A stretch of DNA of 64,000 nucleotides from an uncultured Flavobacteriaceae bacterium. GTDB taxonomy: Bacteria > Bacteroidota > Bacteroidia > Flavobacteriales > Flavobacteriaceae. Below, piece after piece: positions 28,143 to 39,800 of this stretch. The position numbers and the translations under genes are program-made. Positions within the stretch are counted from its first letter, which is position 1, and each line of letters begins with the position of its first letter. The notes under the pieces were generated by a model. It saw nothing but the letters and a program-made list of their open reading frames with translations. It was not told where the DNA came from and ran no database searches. The stretch is from positions 54,575 to 118,574 of the forward strand of contig CANKYF010000017.1 of the NCBI GenBank assembly GCA_947487895.1, in the 5' to 3' direction.

Positions 28143-31100
28143 TTACATACTAATATTTACACCGAAAATAAATTGCTTTGGTTGTGGCCAAGTACCTTGG
28201 TCAAAACCTCTATCTATTTCGTTTACAGGAGATACCTCTACATCTAAACCTGAATAATTGTCAAATAATGTAATTAAATTGGTTCCCATTACGTACATAC
28301 GCATACTAGACACTCCAAACTTATCTAATAATGATTGAGGCACGTTATAACCAATCTGTAAGTTTTTTAGGCGTAAGAACGAACCGTCTTCAATTAAATC
28401 TGAATGGGTATTTTGCTCAAAGCTTCCTCCACCAGATACTTTAGGCAACACAGCTGCTTCATTATTACCATTTAAATAAGGACTTCCCCAAGAACGGAAT
28501 AATCTATCAGCTGATTTTGGGCCTTGGAATAAACCATAACGTGTAAAACGATTATAATAATTAAGTATATCATTTCCTATACTAGCATACCATATAGTAG
28601 ACAAATCAAAGTTTTTATACTGAATGCCTATATTTAAACCTGCTGTAAAGTCTGGGTGTGGATTACCAATCCAAGTTCTATCATCTGGGGTAATCTCACC
28701 ATCTCCATCTACATCTCTAATTATTAAATTACCTGGTTCATTATAATCTCCATTTGCTGGATGTGCAGCAGCCTCCGCATCTGTTTGAAAAATACCATCT
28801 ACAATATAACCAAAAAATTCTGGAAATGCTCTTCCTGATTGAGCTCTTGTATAGGTTTGACTACGTTGGCTTATGCCTGTAATAAATTCATCTGGATTAT
28901 CAGAGAGCTTTATAACTTCATTTTTATAGGTTGAAACATTCAAACCGATACTATAGTTAAAATCAGGATTTACCTGTTTACTGTAATTTAATTCAAAGTC
29001 TATACCTTTATTATTTATTTCTCCAATATTCACAAAAGGTGTATTTGCAAGTCCATTAACCGCTGGTACACCAACATTAAATAACATATCTGTTGTTGTC
29101 TTATCCCAGAAGTCTAAACTTAAGCTTAGTCCATTAGAAAATGCAGCATCAACACCTATATTAGTAGAAGTTGTTGTTTCCCATTTAGCATCTGGGTTAC
29201 CAAAAGCTGTAGACTGAAAACCTTGAACAATACTATTATCCGTACCGTTTATATCGTAAAACGAGTTACCTAAACCAGATCCAAAAGTAGTAAATCCATT
29301 ATAGTTTCCTATTTGATCATTACCAGACTGACCCCAACCAGCTCTCAGTTTTAATTGGCGAATCCAATCAGCATTGTCCATAAAAGACTCTTTAGAAATC
29401 ATCCATCCAGCAGAAACTGCAGGAAAAAACCCAAAACGTTCATTAGCACCGAATCTTGAAGACCCATCCCTACGTATTGTACCTTCAATCATATACTTAT
29501 CATCGAAAGAATAGTACAATCTAGAAAACAGAGAAAATAATGCCCATTCTCCTGCAGCCGAGCCATTTTGAATATCTGATGAACCAGATGATAACAAAAA
29601 GAAATCTTCATTAGTTGATAAAAAACTAGACCTAGAAGCATTAACTTGATCAAATTCAAACTTCGTTGATTCTGCTCCTAATAAGATATCAAAGCTGTGT
29701 TTATCAGCTATAGTCTTAGTATAATTGATTGTATTAGACCAGTTCCAAAGTAAATTGTTTGTTCTTGTTTCAAATAAAAAATCTATTCTAGCTCCATTAA
29801 TACTTTCGTTATTTGCAAATTGAGGATTATGGTTTTTTACCCAATTCATATTATAACCAAAAAGTGTTTTCACTTTTAAATCTTTAACAGGAGTAATTTC
29901 TGCATAAAAATTCCCAGTTATATTAAGTGTTCTTAATAAATCTCTACGATTTCTAAAATTGGTTGCTAATGGTGAAGGACCCTCATTTAACCCACCTACA
30001 ATACTACCAGCGAAATTTCCGCCAATATCGTGAGTAGGAACTAAAGGACTTGATTCTATTATAGTATTAAATCCTGCAGGATTACCCTTACGATCACTCA
30101 GTGTAACACCTAGTCTTTGACCAATTGTTAACCAATCTGTAAGTTTAGAATCAATATTGTTTCTAAAAGCATACCTGTTAAATGAGTTATATTTAAACAC
30201 CCCTTCTTCAGTAAAAAAGTTAGCATTTAATGCATAGGTAGTTTTTTTAGATCCACCAGTTACCGCTATGGTATAATCTTGCAATAAGGCTGGTCTATAC
30301 AATTCATCTAACCAATCTGTACCTGCTTGATTTGTTAGTGTAATTGGATTAGTTACTTCACTGTAAAGCGATGGGTCTGTTGAAGGATCTCCAATAGATG
30401 CCCCGTTTGGAAATAAATAGTCATTAACACGAGTAGCAGTAATGTCGTTAGGATCAAATTGAAAATGCGGATGTCCTAATGGTAGACCATCATTTGATTG
30501 TTCTAACCAAAGCATTTGACCAATTAAATTAGGGTCTGTAATAAAATCATACTTTGAATTATTAACACCTATACCTGTTCTTACACTTACCTCAAATTTA
30601 GCTGCTTGTTCATATCTACCTGTTTTAGTTTTTACTAAAATTACTCCACTTGCTCCTCTAGCACCATAGATTGCGGTTGAAGATGCATCTTTAAGGACTT
30701 GAATAGATTCTATTTGTGATGGCGGAGGCACAGTTGCTCCTACAACTCCATCAACAACATATAATGGATTATTCCCATTAATACTACCAATACCTCTAAT
30801 TCTAACCTGGGCTCCTTCACCTGGTCTTGCAGATGCTACAGCAGTAACCCCAGACGCACTACCTTGTAATGCTCTTGTTGCATCTGAACCTGGCTGCTGT
30901 GAGATAAAATCATTATCTACTGTACTTACTGCACTAACGATATCTGACTTTTTTCTAGACCCGTAACCAATAAGTATTACCTCATCTAATGCCTGAGCAT
31001 CTTCAGCCAATTTTACATTAATTGTACTACTAGCTCCTACTGTGATTTCTTTTGTTTGATATCCAGTAAAAGATACTACCAAAACATCCCCTTGATTTGC

Positions 31101-31334
31101 TGATATATTATAATTACCATCAAAATCAGTAATTGCTCCTTTAGTGGTACCCTTTACAATAATATTAGCACCAACCATTGGCATATCGGTTTCATCTGTT
31201 ACAACACCGCTTATATTTAAGGTTTGACCATAAATTAAAGCTGAGCTACAAAGAAAAAGAAGCAAAGTGGATAACTTCTTCCCTTTTAACTCAAAGACAC
31301 TTAACAAATAATTAATAAAATAAATTTTTCTCAT
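28143..31334 (-). CDS. susC: SusC/RagA-family TonB-dependent transporter (module 1)
   Basis: A 1063-residue outer-membrane barrel importing oligosaccharides with TonB energy. Signal peptide to about residue 36, CarboxypepD_reg-like domain (38-112; ISGVVTDETDMPMVGANI), then the SusC signature DEVILIGYGSRKKSD (118-131), plug (about 130-235) and a barrel ending in a terminal strand with FIFGVNISM. No STN domain is present, so an ECF/anti-sigma relay is not indicated; the HTCS next door is the likely regulator. First gene of the leftward susC1-susD1 operon; 263 bases separate it from the divergent ASPIC/UnbV lipoprotein gene. Confidence 0.96.
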   Translation of the reverse strand: MRKIYFINYLLSVFELKGKKLSTLLLFLCSSALIYGQTLNISGVVTDETDMPMVGANIIVKGTTKGAITDFDGNYNISANQGDVLVVSFTGYQTKEITVGASSTINVKLAEDAQALDEVILIGYGSRKKSDIVSAVSTVDNDFISQQPGSDATRALQGSASGVTAVASARPGEGAQVRIRGIGSINGNNPLYVVDGVVGATVPPPSQIESIQVLKDASSTAIYGARGASGVILVKTKTGRYEQAAKFEVSVRTGIGVNNSKYDFITDPNLIGQMLWLEQSNDGLPLGHPHFQFDPNDITATRVNDYLFPNGASIGDPSTDPSLYSEVTNPITLTNQAGTDWLDELYRPALLQDYTIAVTGGSKKTTYALNANFFTEEGVFKYNSFNRYAFRNNIDSKLTDWLTIGQRLGVTLSDRKGNPAGFNTIIESSPLVPTHDIGGNFAGSIVGGLNEGPSPLATNFRNRRDLLRTLNITGNFYAEITPVKDLKVKTLFGYNMNWVKNHNPQFANNESINGARIDFLFETRTNNLLWNWSNTINYTKTIADKHSFDILLGAESTKFEFDQVNASRSSFLSTNEDFFLLSSGSSDIQNGSAAGEWALFSLFSRLYYSFDDKYMIEGTIRRDGSSRFGANERFGFFPAVSAGWMISKESFMDNADWIRQLKLRAGWGQSGNDQIGNYNGFTTFGSGLGNSFYDINGTDNSIVQGFQSTAFGNPDAKWETTTSTNIGVDAAFSNGLSLSLDFWDKTTTDMLFNVGVPAVNGLANTPFVNIGEINNKGIDFELNYSKQVNPDFNYSIGLNVSTYKNEVIKLSDNPDEFITGISQRSQTYTRAQSGRAFPEFFGYIVDGIFQTDAEAAAHPANGDYNEPGNLIIRDVDGDGEITPDDRTWIGNPHPDFTAGLNIGIQYKNFDLSTIWYASIGNDILNYYNRFTRYGLFQGPKSADRLFRSWGSPYLNGNNEAAVLPKVSGGGSFEQNTHSDLIEDGSFLRLKNLQIGYNVPQSLLDKFGVSSMRMYVMGTNLITLFDNYSGLDVEVSPVNEIDRGFDQGTWPQPKQFIFGVNISM

Positions 31335-31597
31335 AATTTAAGTTTAGTTATGAATTAATAATTAGTTTTTATTGTTTGCTAAACCCTGTAGAAATTATAG
31401 TTTTAACAAACTGTTTAATTGCGAATGCAAATTATAATTAAGACCTTTCATCAATAAGTACAAATGCTGCAAAAAAGAGTAAAAACCCGTCACAAATGGT
31501 CAAAATCATGGAATTGAAAAATATTTCCTAAATAATTATTAATTTCACATAATAACCACCTCAAAAATTAAACATCGCAAAACCATCTAATACATTC

Positions 31598-34500
31598 ATG
31601 AAGTATAAAGTCTTGTTTCGCTTTTTTAAAGCTTGTTTTTTAACATCGATTATTCTTTATTCTTGTACAGATAAAACTGATCCATATCCCTTAGAAAAAA
31701 GTGACAAACATTTCACAAGAGTTAATTCTAATCATACCAGAATTAAATTCGTAAACACCTTAAAAGAAACTGCTTCTGAGAATCACCTTATAAATGAAAA
31801 TTTTGTAAATGGTGCTGGTGTTGCCATTGGAGATATAAATAACGATGGTTTACCTGATATTTATTTTTCTGGAAATCAGGTTTCAGATAAACTCTATTTA
31901 AATAAAGGTAATCTTGTTTTTGAGGATATTTCTGAAAGCTCTGGTATTGCATCTTTTAACTCTTGGTCTACAGGTGTCACATTTGCTGATGTAAATACAG
32001 ATGGTTATCTGGATATATATGTATGTAAAAGCAATATGAATGAAAAACAATCTGGAGAAAATTTATTATTCATTAATAATGGTAATTTAACATTTACTGA
32101 ACTTGGTAAATCTTACAGAGTTAACGATTCCGGAAATTCTATTCAAGCAAATTTCTTTGACTATAATAAAGATGGTCTTTTAGACATCTACCTCGTAAAC
32201 CAACCTCCAAGTTATGGAAACAGTATCAGAGCTAAATCATCTTCAAAACATAGAATTCATAGATATAGTGACAAGCTTTACAGAAATTTAGGAAGCAAAT
32301 TGGGATTTGCAGAAATATCCAATTTAACCAAAACTAAAAATTCCGCACATGGATTATCTGCTAGTATTGGTGATTTAACAAACAACAAATGGCCAGATAT
32401 TTATGTTACAAACGACTATGACAAACCTGATTTTATATATCAAAATAATAAAAACGGAACATTTACAAATATTGAACATAGTGCACTAAAACACATGTCT
32501 AACTTTAGCATGGGTAGTGATATTGCAGACTATGATAACGATGGTTTTTTAGATGTTTTTGTAGTAGATATGGTTGCTGAAGACCATAAAAGAATTAAAA
32601 CTAATATGGGAGGCATGAACCCTGAAGACTTTTGGGCAATTGTTAATAGAGATTGGCATTATCAATATATGTTTAACACCTTACAACGTAATAATGGAAA
32701 TTCAACTTTTAGTGATTTAGCCCAAATGGCAGGAGTTTCTAATACAGACTGGAGTTGGAGCCCGTTGATTGCAGATTTTGATAATGATGGCTTTAAGGAC
32801 ATTTTTGTAACCAATGGTATTAAACGCAATATGCGTTTTAGTGATGTTAATATTGATTACAAAAAAATATTGGACAGCATAGAAATAGAGGCAAAAAAAC
32901 AAAACAAAAAATTTCAAGATGTAGTTGATGTACTTGCACTAGCCCAAATGGCACCCACAGATAAGCTTAACAATTATATTTATAAAAATAATGGCGATTT
33001 AACTTTTGAAAACAAAATAAAAGAATGGGGATTTGATCTTCCATCATTATCAAACGGTGCTAGTTATGCAGATTTAGATCTTGATGGCGATTTAGATTTA
33101 ATAATAAACAACATTGATGAGGAAGCTTTTATTTATAGAAACAATACTTCTGAAAGAAAACTTGGAAATTATTTAAAACTAAAATTAAAATCTCCCAATA
33201 ATATAAATCTATATGGCTCCAGAATAAAGCTTTTTAAAAATGACACTTTATGGCAGATGATAGAATTAACCAACAATAGGGGCTATATGTCAAAAAGTGA
33301 AGATATTGCCCATTTTGGATTGGGCAACATAACCAAAATTGAAAAAATAGAAGTTATTTGGCCCAATGAAAAAACTACCATCATAGAAAATGTAAAATGT
33401 AATCAATTAATAACCGTAAAACCTAAAAACTTAAATAATAAAGAAACACCAACACCCAACAATAAAATTTTTACAGATATAACAATCTCTAAAAACGTCT
33501 CCTATAAACATGAAGAAAACGTATATGATGATTATGCCAAAGAAGTTCTTTTACCTCATAAAATGTCTCAATTTGGTCCTTATATTTCAACTGGTGATGT
33601 TAATAAAGATGGGTTAGAAGATTTTTTTATTGGAGGATCTGCTGGAAATCCTGGAGCATTATTCACACAAAATAAGGATAAAACTTTTACAGAAAACAAA
33701 AACGGTGCTTGGTCTATTGATAAAAACTGTGAAGATATGGGATCTGCGCTTTTCGATATTGATAATGATGGAGATTTAGATCTTTTTATAGCTAGTGGAG
33801 GAAACGAATTTAATGAGGATAGTAAACTTCTAGAAGACAGACTTTATATAAATGATGGACAAGGTAATTTTAAAAAATCTTTAAATGCCGTCCCCAAATA
33901 CAGAATTAGTGGCTCTATTGTTGAAAAAGCAGACTATGACAATGATGGTGACATTGACTTATTTATAGGCGGAAGAATTACACCAGGAAAATACCCTTAC
34001 CCTGCTAGCAGCAAATTATTGGAAAACCGCAATGGTACCCTTATAGATGTAACAAATGAAGGTCTACCTGAATTAAATGATTTAGGGCTTATTACATCAG
34101 GAACTTGGGTAGATCTTAATAATGACAATCATCTGGATTTAGTTGTGGTTGGCGAATGGACAGCAATTAAAACTTTCTTAAACAATAGTAAAGGTCAGTT
34201 TAAAGAACACAAATTCCAAGGTTTTGAAAAGTCTGAAGGCTGGTACTACAAAGTTTCTAGTGCCGATATGGATAAAGATGGTGACAATGACCTAATCTTA
34301 GGAAATTTAGGACTCAACTACAAATATAAAGCCTCTAAAAACACCCCTTTTCAAGTACACAGTTATGATCATGATAAAAACGGTACAAATGATATTATTT
34401 TGAGTTATTATGATCATGGACAAGTGTACCCCGTAAGAGGTAGATCTTGTTCTATAGAACAAATCCCTTCATTAAAAAATAAATTCCCAACATTTGAGTC

Positions 34501-34936
34501 TTTTGGAAACTCCAATTTAAATGATATTTATGGTAATGACCTAGAAAAGGCATTAAACCTTAAAGCCTTTACTTTTGCTTCCTATTATGCTGAAAATAAA
34601 GATGGACAAGATTTTGTACTTCATAAACTACCCGCACTAGCGCAAACTTCAAGTATAAACAACATTCTAATCGAAGATTTTGATAATGATGACAATTTAG
34701 ACCTTATAATATCTGGAAATTTATATGAATCTGAAATTGAAACTCCTAGAAATGATGCTGGAATAGGGTTATTTTTAAAAGGAAATGGAAAGGGCACGTT
34801 TCAACCAATTAATGTTAATCAAAGTGGTTTTTATACACCTCACAATGCTAAAGATATGAAAACCCTTAAATTAGGAAACAACAAAGTAATTCTAGTTGGC
34901 AACAATAATCACAACCTTCAAATTATTAAATATTAG
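31598..34936 (+). CDS. FG-GAP/VCBS-repeat ASPIC/UnbV surface lipoprotein (1)
   Basis: A 1112-residue lipoprotein (lipobox LYSC, Cys23). Most of it is a series of Ca-binding propeller repeats of the form DxNxDGxxDIY or DxDNDGDxDL (for example DINNDGLPDIYF, DVNTDGYLDIYV). One ASPIC/UnbV domain sits near 535-620, and a second set of repeats follows (about 650-1100). Non-repeat motifs are shared with the paralogue at 46,182-49,487: HYQYM (H354), TDWSW, RGRSCSIEQ (R947 onward) and ETPRNDAG. The function is unknown; neighbouring SusC/D suggests surface binding or processing of the same substrate. It is divergent from susC1 and upstream of a second ASPIC gene on the same strand. Confidence 0.85.
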   Translation: MKYKVLFRFFKACFLTSIILYSCTDKTDPYPLEKSDKHFTRVNSNHTRIKFVNTLKETASENHLINENFVNGAGVAIGDINNDGLPDIYFSGNQVSDKLYLNKGNLVFEDISESSGIASFNSWSTGVTFADVNTDGYLDIYVCKSNMNEKQSGENLLFINNGNLTFTELGKSYRVNDSGNSIQANFFDYNKDGLLDIYLVNQPPSYGNSIRAKSSSKHRIHRYSDKLYRNLGSKLGFAEISNLTKTKNSAHGLSASIGDLTNNKWPDIYVTNDYDKPDFIYQNNKNGTFTNIEHSALKHMSNFSMGSDIADYDNDGFLDVFVVDMVAEDHKRIKTNMGGMNPEDFWAIVNRDWHYQYMFNTLQRNNGNSTFSDLAQMAGVSNTDWSWSPLIADFDNDGFKDIFVTNGIKRNMRFSDVNIDYKKILDSIEIEAKKQNKKFQDVVDVLALAQMAPTDKLNNYIYKNNGDLTFENKIKEWGFDLPSLSNGASYADLDLDGDLDLIINNIDEEAFIYRNNTSERKLGNYLKLKLKSPNNINLYGSRIKLFKNDTLWQMIELTNNRGYMSKSEDIAHFGLGNITKIEKIEVIWPNEKTTIIENVKCNQLITVKPKNLNNKETPTPNNKIFTDITISKNVSYKHEENVYDDYAKEVLLPHKMSQFGPYISTGDVNKDGLEDFFIGGSAGNPGALFTQNKDKTFTENKNGAWSIDKNCEDMGSALFDIDNDGDLDLFIASGGNEFNEDSKLLEDRLYINDGQGNFKKSLNAVPKYRISGSIVEKADYDNDGDIDLFIGGRITPGKYPYPASSKLLENRNGTLIDVTNEGLPELNDLGLITSGTWVDLNNDNHLDLVVVGEWTAIKTFLNNSKGQFKEHKFQGFEKSEGWYYKVSSADMDKDGDNDLILGNLGLNYKYKASKNTPFQVHSYDHDKNGTNDIILSYYDHGQVYPVRGRSCSIEQIPSLKNKFPTFESFGNSNLNDIYGNDLEKALNLKAFTFASYYAENKDGQDFVLHKLPALAQTSSINNILIEDFDNDDNLDLIISGNLYESEIETPRNDAGIGLFLKGNGKGTFQPINVNQSGFYTPHNAKDMKTLKLGNNKVILVGNNNHNLQIIKY

Positions 34937-35017
34937 TATTTTAAAATGCTCTAAAAGAACTTGTTTTTGATTTTATATTACTCTTAATAAAGACGCTTTT
35001 ATACTATCTTTATTATC

Positions 35018-36856
35018 ATGAAAACCTTTTTGCCATACACATATATAGTATTTTTATTATTTATAAATCTTATATTCTCTCAACAGTTTACAGAGCAAAA
35101 TGTTATTGATTTTTCAAAATTACATACAAACACCGGTAATGCTGTTGCAGATTATGATCTTGATGGAGATTTAGACTTATTTGTAGTAGCCAATAAATCA
35201 TTCAGTCAAAGTGACGAAACTACTTGGAGTAGACTTTTTAATAATAATCGAGGTAGATTTGAAGATGTGACTGAAGCTGCTGGTTTTAGTAAACAACATT
35301 CTAGCTTTAGTAAATTAGATTCTAAACTCGGAGCTTCTTGGGGTGATTATGATAATGATGGGTATCCAGATATTCTTCTAACTCATCAAGATGGTATTCA
35401 ATTATACCAAAATATGCAGAATGGCACCTTTAAAGATGTTACTGATACATCAGGTATAGAACCTTGTGTTAATTGTAATAATACCAATGGAATTTGGTGG
35501 GATTACGATAATGATGGCGATTTAGATCTTTATTTAAATTACTTAGATATACCAAATAGACTGTATAACAATAATGGTGATGGTACTTTTAAAGAAATTG
35601 AAGGAGCTTTAAACCTTAATGATAAAAGTAGAACATGGTCAAGCTTACCTATAGACGTTAATCTTGATGGTTGGACAGATCTATATGTAGTAAATGATTT
35701 TGGCCTTAGTAAATTTTATATAAATAATAATGGTACTTCTTTTACGGAAGCTACAGATCTGTATCAGTTAGAAAATAAAGGCTGTGGTATGGGATCTACC
35801 ATAGGCGACTATAATAACGATGGTATATTTGATATCTATGTAACAAACATTGCTGCAGATAAAGCAAACCCTTTATTTAAAGGAAATGCCATGGAAGCTT
35901 TTGAAAATAAGACCACAGAGGAAGGTGTTGGAGATGGTGATTTTGGATGGGGCACCAAATTTTTAGACGCCGATAATGATGGCGACCAAGATTTATATAT
36001 AGTTAATGGAAATGAGAGTTTAAACTATAATAATGTATTCTTTAAAAATTTAAGAAGCGAAGGTGAAGATCGCTTTGTAAATTGGTCTCAACAATCTCAA
36101 GCTAATGGATTTGCTAATGGAATGGGGACAGAAGTTTTTGACTATGATAACGATGGTGATTTAGATATTTTTGTTTGCAACACTAACGATTCGCCATACC
36201 TTTATAGAAACAATTTTGCCCCCAATACATGGGTACAAATAGATTTAGAAGGTGTACAATCTAATAGAAATGGATTTGGTGCCACTATAACAGTTTCAGT
36301 TGCTGAAAAACATTTACACAGACTTCATCATGGATCAAACATGATGGGACAGAGTATAAAGCCAGTTCATTTTGGATTAGGAAAAGCTCAAAAAATTGAT
36401 AGTTTACAAGTTACATGGACCAACGGTAGAAAGGATATTATTTATAATATTGAAGTAAACCAAAAAATCAAGATTGTTGAACTTCAAGGAATGGTTGAAG
36501 GTAAAACGTTTACCCAAGAAGAAACTCAGGAAGAAGAACCAAATAATGACACTGATAATATTCAAAATAATGTTAATAACACTAACCTTACTATTAATAC
36601 AATTCCTAATCCTTTTTCAGATTTCATAGATTTCCATATAAATTTAAACACAGTAAACAGTTCTGATTATACTATTCAAATTTATTCCATTAACGGTATT
36701 AAGGTTGAAGAAATTACAGGTCAAATTCCAACAGATGAAAAAGATTTAACGAAACGCTGGTTTCCTAAAAATTTAAAACTATCGCCTGGAATTTATCTTT
36801 ATAATATAAATTGTAATAATGAAATTAAAATGGGGAAAATTGTTTTTACCCCTTAA
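35018..36856 (+). CDS. Secreted FG-GAP/ASPIC-UnbV protein with T9SS sorting domain (2)
   Basis: A 612-residue protein with a type I signal peptide (cleavage near FSQ-QF), seven or so FG-GAP/VCBS Ca-binding repeats (DYDLDGDLDLFV, DYDNDGYPDILL and others), an ASPIC/UnbV domain (about 405-485; HFGLGKAQKIDSLQVTW), an acidic linker, and a type IX secretion C-terminal domain (about 522-612; NPFSDFIDFHI...SPGIYLYNI...GKIVF). It is thus exported and attached to, or released from, the cell surface by T9SS, unlike the two lipid-anchored relatives. Its stop codon overlaps that of the convergent HTCS gene (shared TTAA). Likely transcribed with the preceding gene (81-base gap). Role unknown; probably glycan binding or degradation. 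Confidence 0.85.
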   Translation: MKTFLPYTYIVFLLFINLIFSQQFTEQNVIDFSKLHTNTGNAVADYDLDGDLDLFVVANKSFSQSDETTWSRLFNNNRGRFEDVTEAAGFSKQHSSFSKLDSKLGASWGDYDNDGYPDILLTHQDGIQLYQNMQNGTFKDVTDTSGIEPCVNCNNTNGIWWDYDNDGDLDLYLNYLDIPNRLYNNNGDGTFKEIEGALNLNDKSRTWSSLPIDVNLDGWTDLYVVNDFGLSKFYINNNGTSFTEATDLYQLENKGCGMGSTIGDYNNDGIFDIYVTNIAADKANPLFKGNAMEAFENKTTEEGVGDGDFGWGTKFLDADNDGDQDLYIVNGNESLNYNNVFFKNLRSEGEDRFVNWSQQSQANGFANGMGTEVFDYDNDGDLDIFVCNTNDSPYLYRNNFAPNTWVQIDLEGVQSNRNGFGATITVSVAEKHLHRLHHGSNMMGQSIKPVHFGLGKAQKIDSLQVTWTNGRKDIIYNIEVNQKIKIVELQGMVEGKTFTQEETQEEEPNNDTDNIQNNVNNTNLTINTIPNPFSDFIDFHINLNTVNSSDYTIQIYSINGIKVEEITGQIPTDEKDLTKRWFPKNLKLSPGIYLYNINCNNEIKMGKIVFTP

Positions 36857-39800
36857 GCTTCTACTTTTTTCTTCACATAATTAGAGGGAGAATCACCAAA
36901 AAATTTCCTAAAGCATTTTCCAAAGTAACCTGGGTCTGCAAAACCAACCATATAACTTACTTGAGCAATAGTTAATTCATTTTGTTCCAATAATTGCGCC
37001 GCCCTTTTTAAGCGTACCATTCTTATAAAATCATTAGGAGATTGTCCTGTTAGCTTCTTTAATTTTCTAAAAAGCGTTGATCTGCTAGTTATCATGTCTT
37101 TCACCAAATTATCTACCCAATAAGATTCATTACTCATGTTTTCCTCCATCAAATCCATTATTTTTTTCAGAAAATTTTCATCTAATGAATTAAGCGTAAT
37201 TTTTTCTGGAGTTAATTCTTTTTCAGTTTGAAAACGTTTTCTCATTAAATCTCTGGTCTCAATAAGCTTCTCTGCTCTAACAGATAATAATTTCATCTTA
37301 AATGGTTTTGGAATATAAGCATCTGCTCCAGATTCTAACCCTTCTATTCTATGTTCTACAGAATTTAAAGCTGTTAACAAAATGATTGGAATATGACTAG
37401 TTCTAATATTAGTTTTTAAAGCTTTGCATAGCTCTACCCCATCCATTTCTGGCATAAGAATATCACTTATTACTATGTCTGGCATTTCTTTTAATGCAAT
37501 ATTTAAACCTTCTTTTCCATTTTTGGCTTCTAAAACTTTATAAGATTTAGAAAAACCTTCCTTTACTAAAAATCTAATATCCGGATTGTCATCTACTACT
37601 AAAACTGTATTTTCTAATTTAATATCAATAATTCCAAGATCAGCATCTAAATCTTCAATGGTTTCTTCTAATTCTATATCATAGTTTCCAGGGAGACTAG
37701 AAACAGTTGGTTCAACAATTTCATCTGGTAACAAATGCTCTTTACCCCTTGGTAGTTTTATAATGAACTTGGTGCCTTTTCCTTCTTTAGATTCTACTTC
37801 AATTTTACCATGATGTAACTCTACTAAGTCTTTGGTTATTGCCAATCCAATACCAGATCCTTTACGTGTTCTCTTTCGTGTTTGATTTACCTGATAGAAC
37901 CTATGAAATACAAAAGGCAACTCTTCTTCTTTTATACCTACCCCATTATCTTCAACTTCTATCTTTAAATATTTCACACTAAAACCTTTCTCATTAATAA
38001 TAATATCGTCTGTTACAGACGACTTATTAATTTTAACTTTTATCTGCCCTCCAGGGTTAGTAAACTTAATAGCATTAAATATTAAATTATTTAGAATTTT
38101 CTCCAATTTGTCCCAGTCAAACCATATGTCTCTTTTTTTTAATTCACTTTCAAAAACAATTTCAATATCATTTTTTCTAGCCGAAGCTTTAAATGAATTG
38201 GTGATTTGCTCAACAAAATGTATCACATTAGATTTTGTGGCTGCCAATTTAGTTTCACCTACTTCTATTTTCCTAAACTCCATTAATTGATGAACCAATC
38301 TCAATAACGAATTTGCATTTCTTTGTATAATTTGCAATTTTGGCTTAACCTTTACATTGTCTCCTATCACTTCTAAAAGCTCTTCTATCGGATTTAATAT
38401 TAGTGTTATAGGTGTTTTAAACTCATGGGATATATTAGTAAAAAACTGAAGTTTTAATTTATTGACATGCTCAATTTCTTTTTGAACTTTTACGGCTGCT
38501 TTCTCTCTTTCTTTTAAGCTATAATAAGATACAATGGCAAAAATTACGGCTAATATTAAAAGTCCATAAAATGAATAAGCCCACCATGTATACCAAAATG
38601 GAGGTTTTATAATTACTTTTACCTGTGCAGGGTTTTCATTCCATAAGTCATCATTATTAGAAGACCTAACCTTAAAAACATATTCGCCTGGAGATAAATT
38701 GGTGTAAGAAGCATGCCTTTTAGTTGCAGTAGTTGTAAGCCATGTTTTATCAAACCCATCTAATTTATATACAAATTTGTTTTTTTTGGGTGCTACATAA
38801 TGTAATGAAGCAAAATCAAAAGATATATTATTTTGAAAATATTTTAATTTTACTTCTTTAGTTTTACTAATTATAGAATTAATTATAATTTCTCCATCAA
38901 TTTCTTCTCGCACTCCAACCTCTTTATTTGAAATTAGAAAATTAGTAATAACAGTCTCTGGAATAAATGTATTCTCTCTTAATTGCCTGGGATAAAAAGA
39001 ATTAAAACCATTAACTCCTCCAAAAAGAAACTCTCCATTTTTTCTTTTCAAACAAGCTAATTCTTGAAATTCGTTACTCTGTAGCCCATCATTTACATCA
39101 TAATTTTTAAACTCTTCCGTTTGGGGATTCAATTTTGACAACCCTTTATTTGTAGATATCCATAGATTTTTCTGATCATCTATTAAAACACCTTTTACAA
39201 CATTATTGGGTAACCCGTTTGATTCAGAATAAGATTTATAGACCTGATATTGTATACCATCTTCTTGCCTTTTCAATTTATTAAGACCTCCCCCTAAAGT
39301 TCCAACCCAAATATTTTTATCCTTATCTTCATTAATTGATAAAATATAATTATGTGATAAAGAGTTCTTATTTTTTGCTTCTCTTTTATAAACACTAAAC
39401 CTTGGATTACTTTCAGAAACTTCGGCTACTGGCAACATACTTAAACCGTTACTTGTTCCTATCCATATATTCCCCAAACTATCTTCAAAAATATTTCGAA
39501 TTATATTACCCGAAATACTCGTGGGATTATTAATATCATGAGTAATAAGCTGTTTATTATAGGATTTTTTATCTCCATTTAACATCCATCTATACAATCC
39601 ACCACTATAAGTTCCAATCCATAAATAACCTCTACTATCTACCAAAAGTGAGAATACACTATTATTAAAATCTCTTATTGGAACTATATCTTTAAAATTT
39701 ATTTTTTGGTGATTTGTAATATCTAATTCATACATAGACGGAATTCCTTGTCCTCCAAACAACAAAAAACGCTTATTTCCTCTTTTAATTTCTTCAATTG

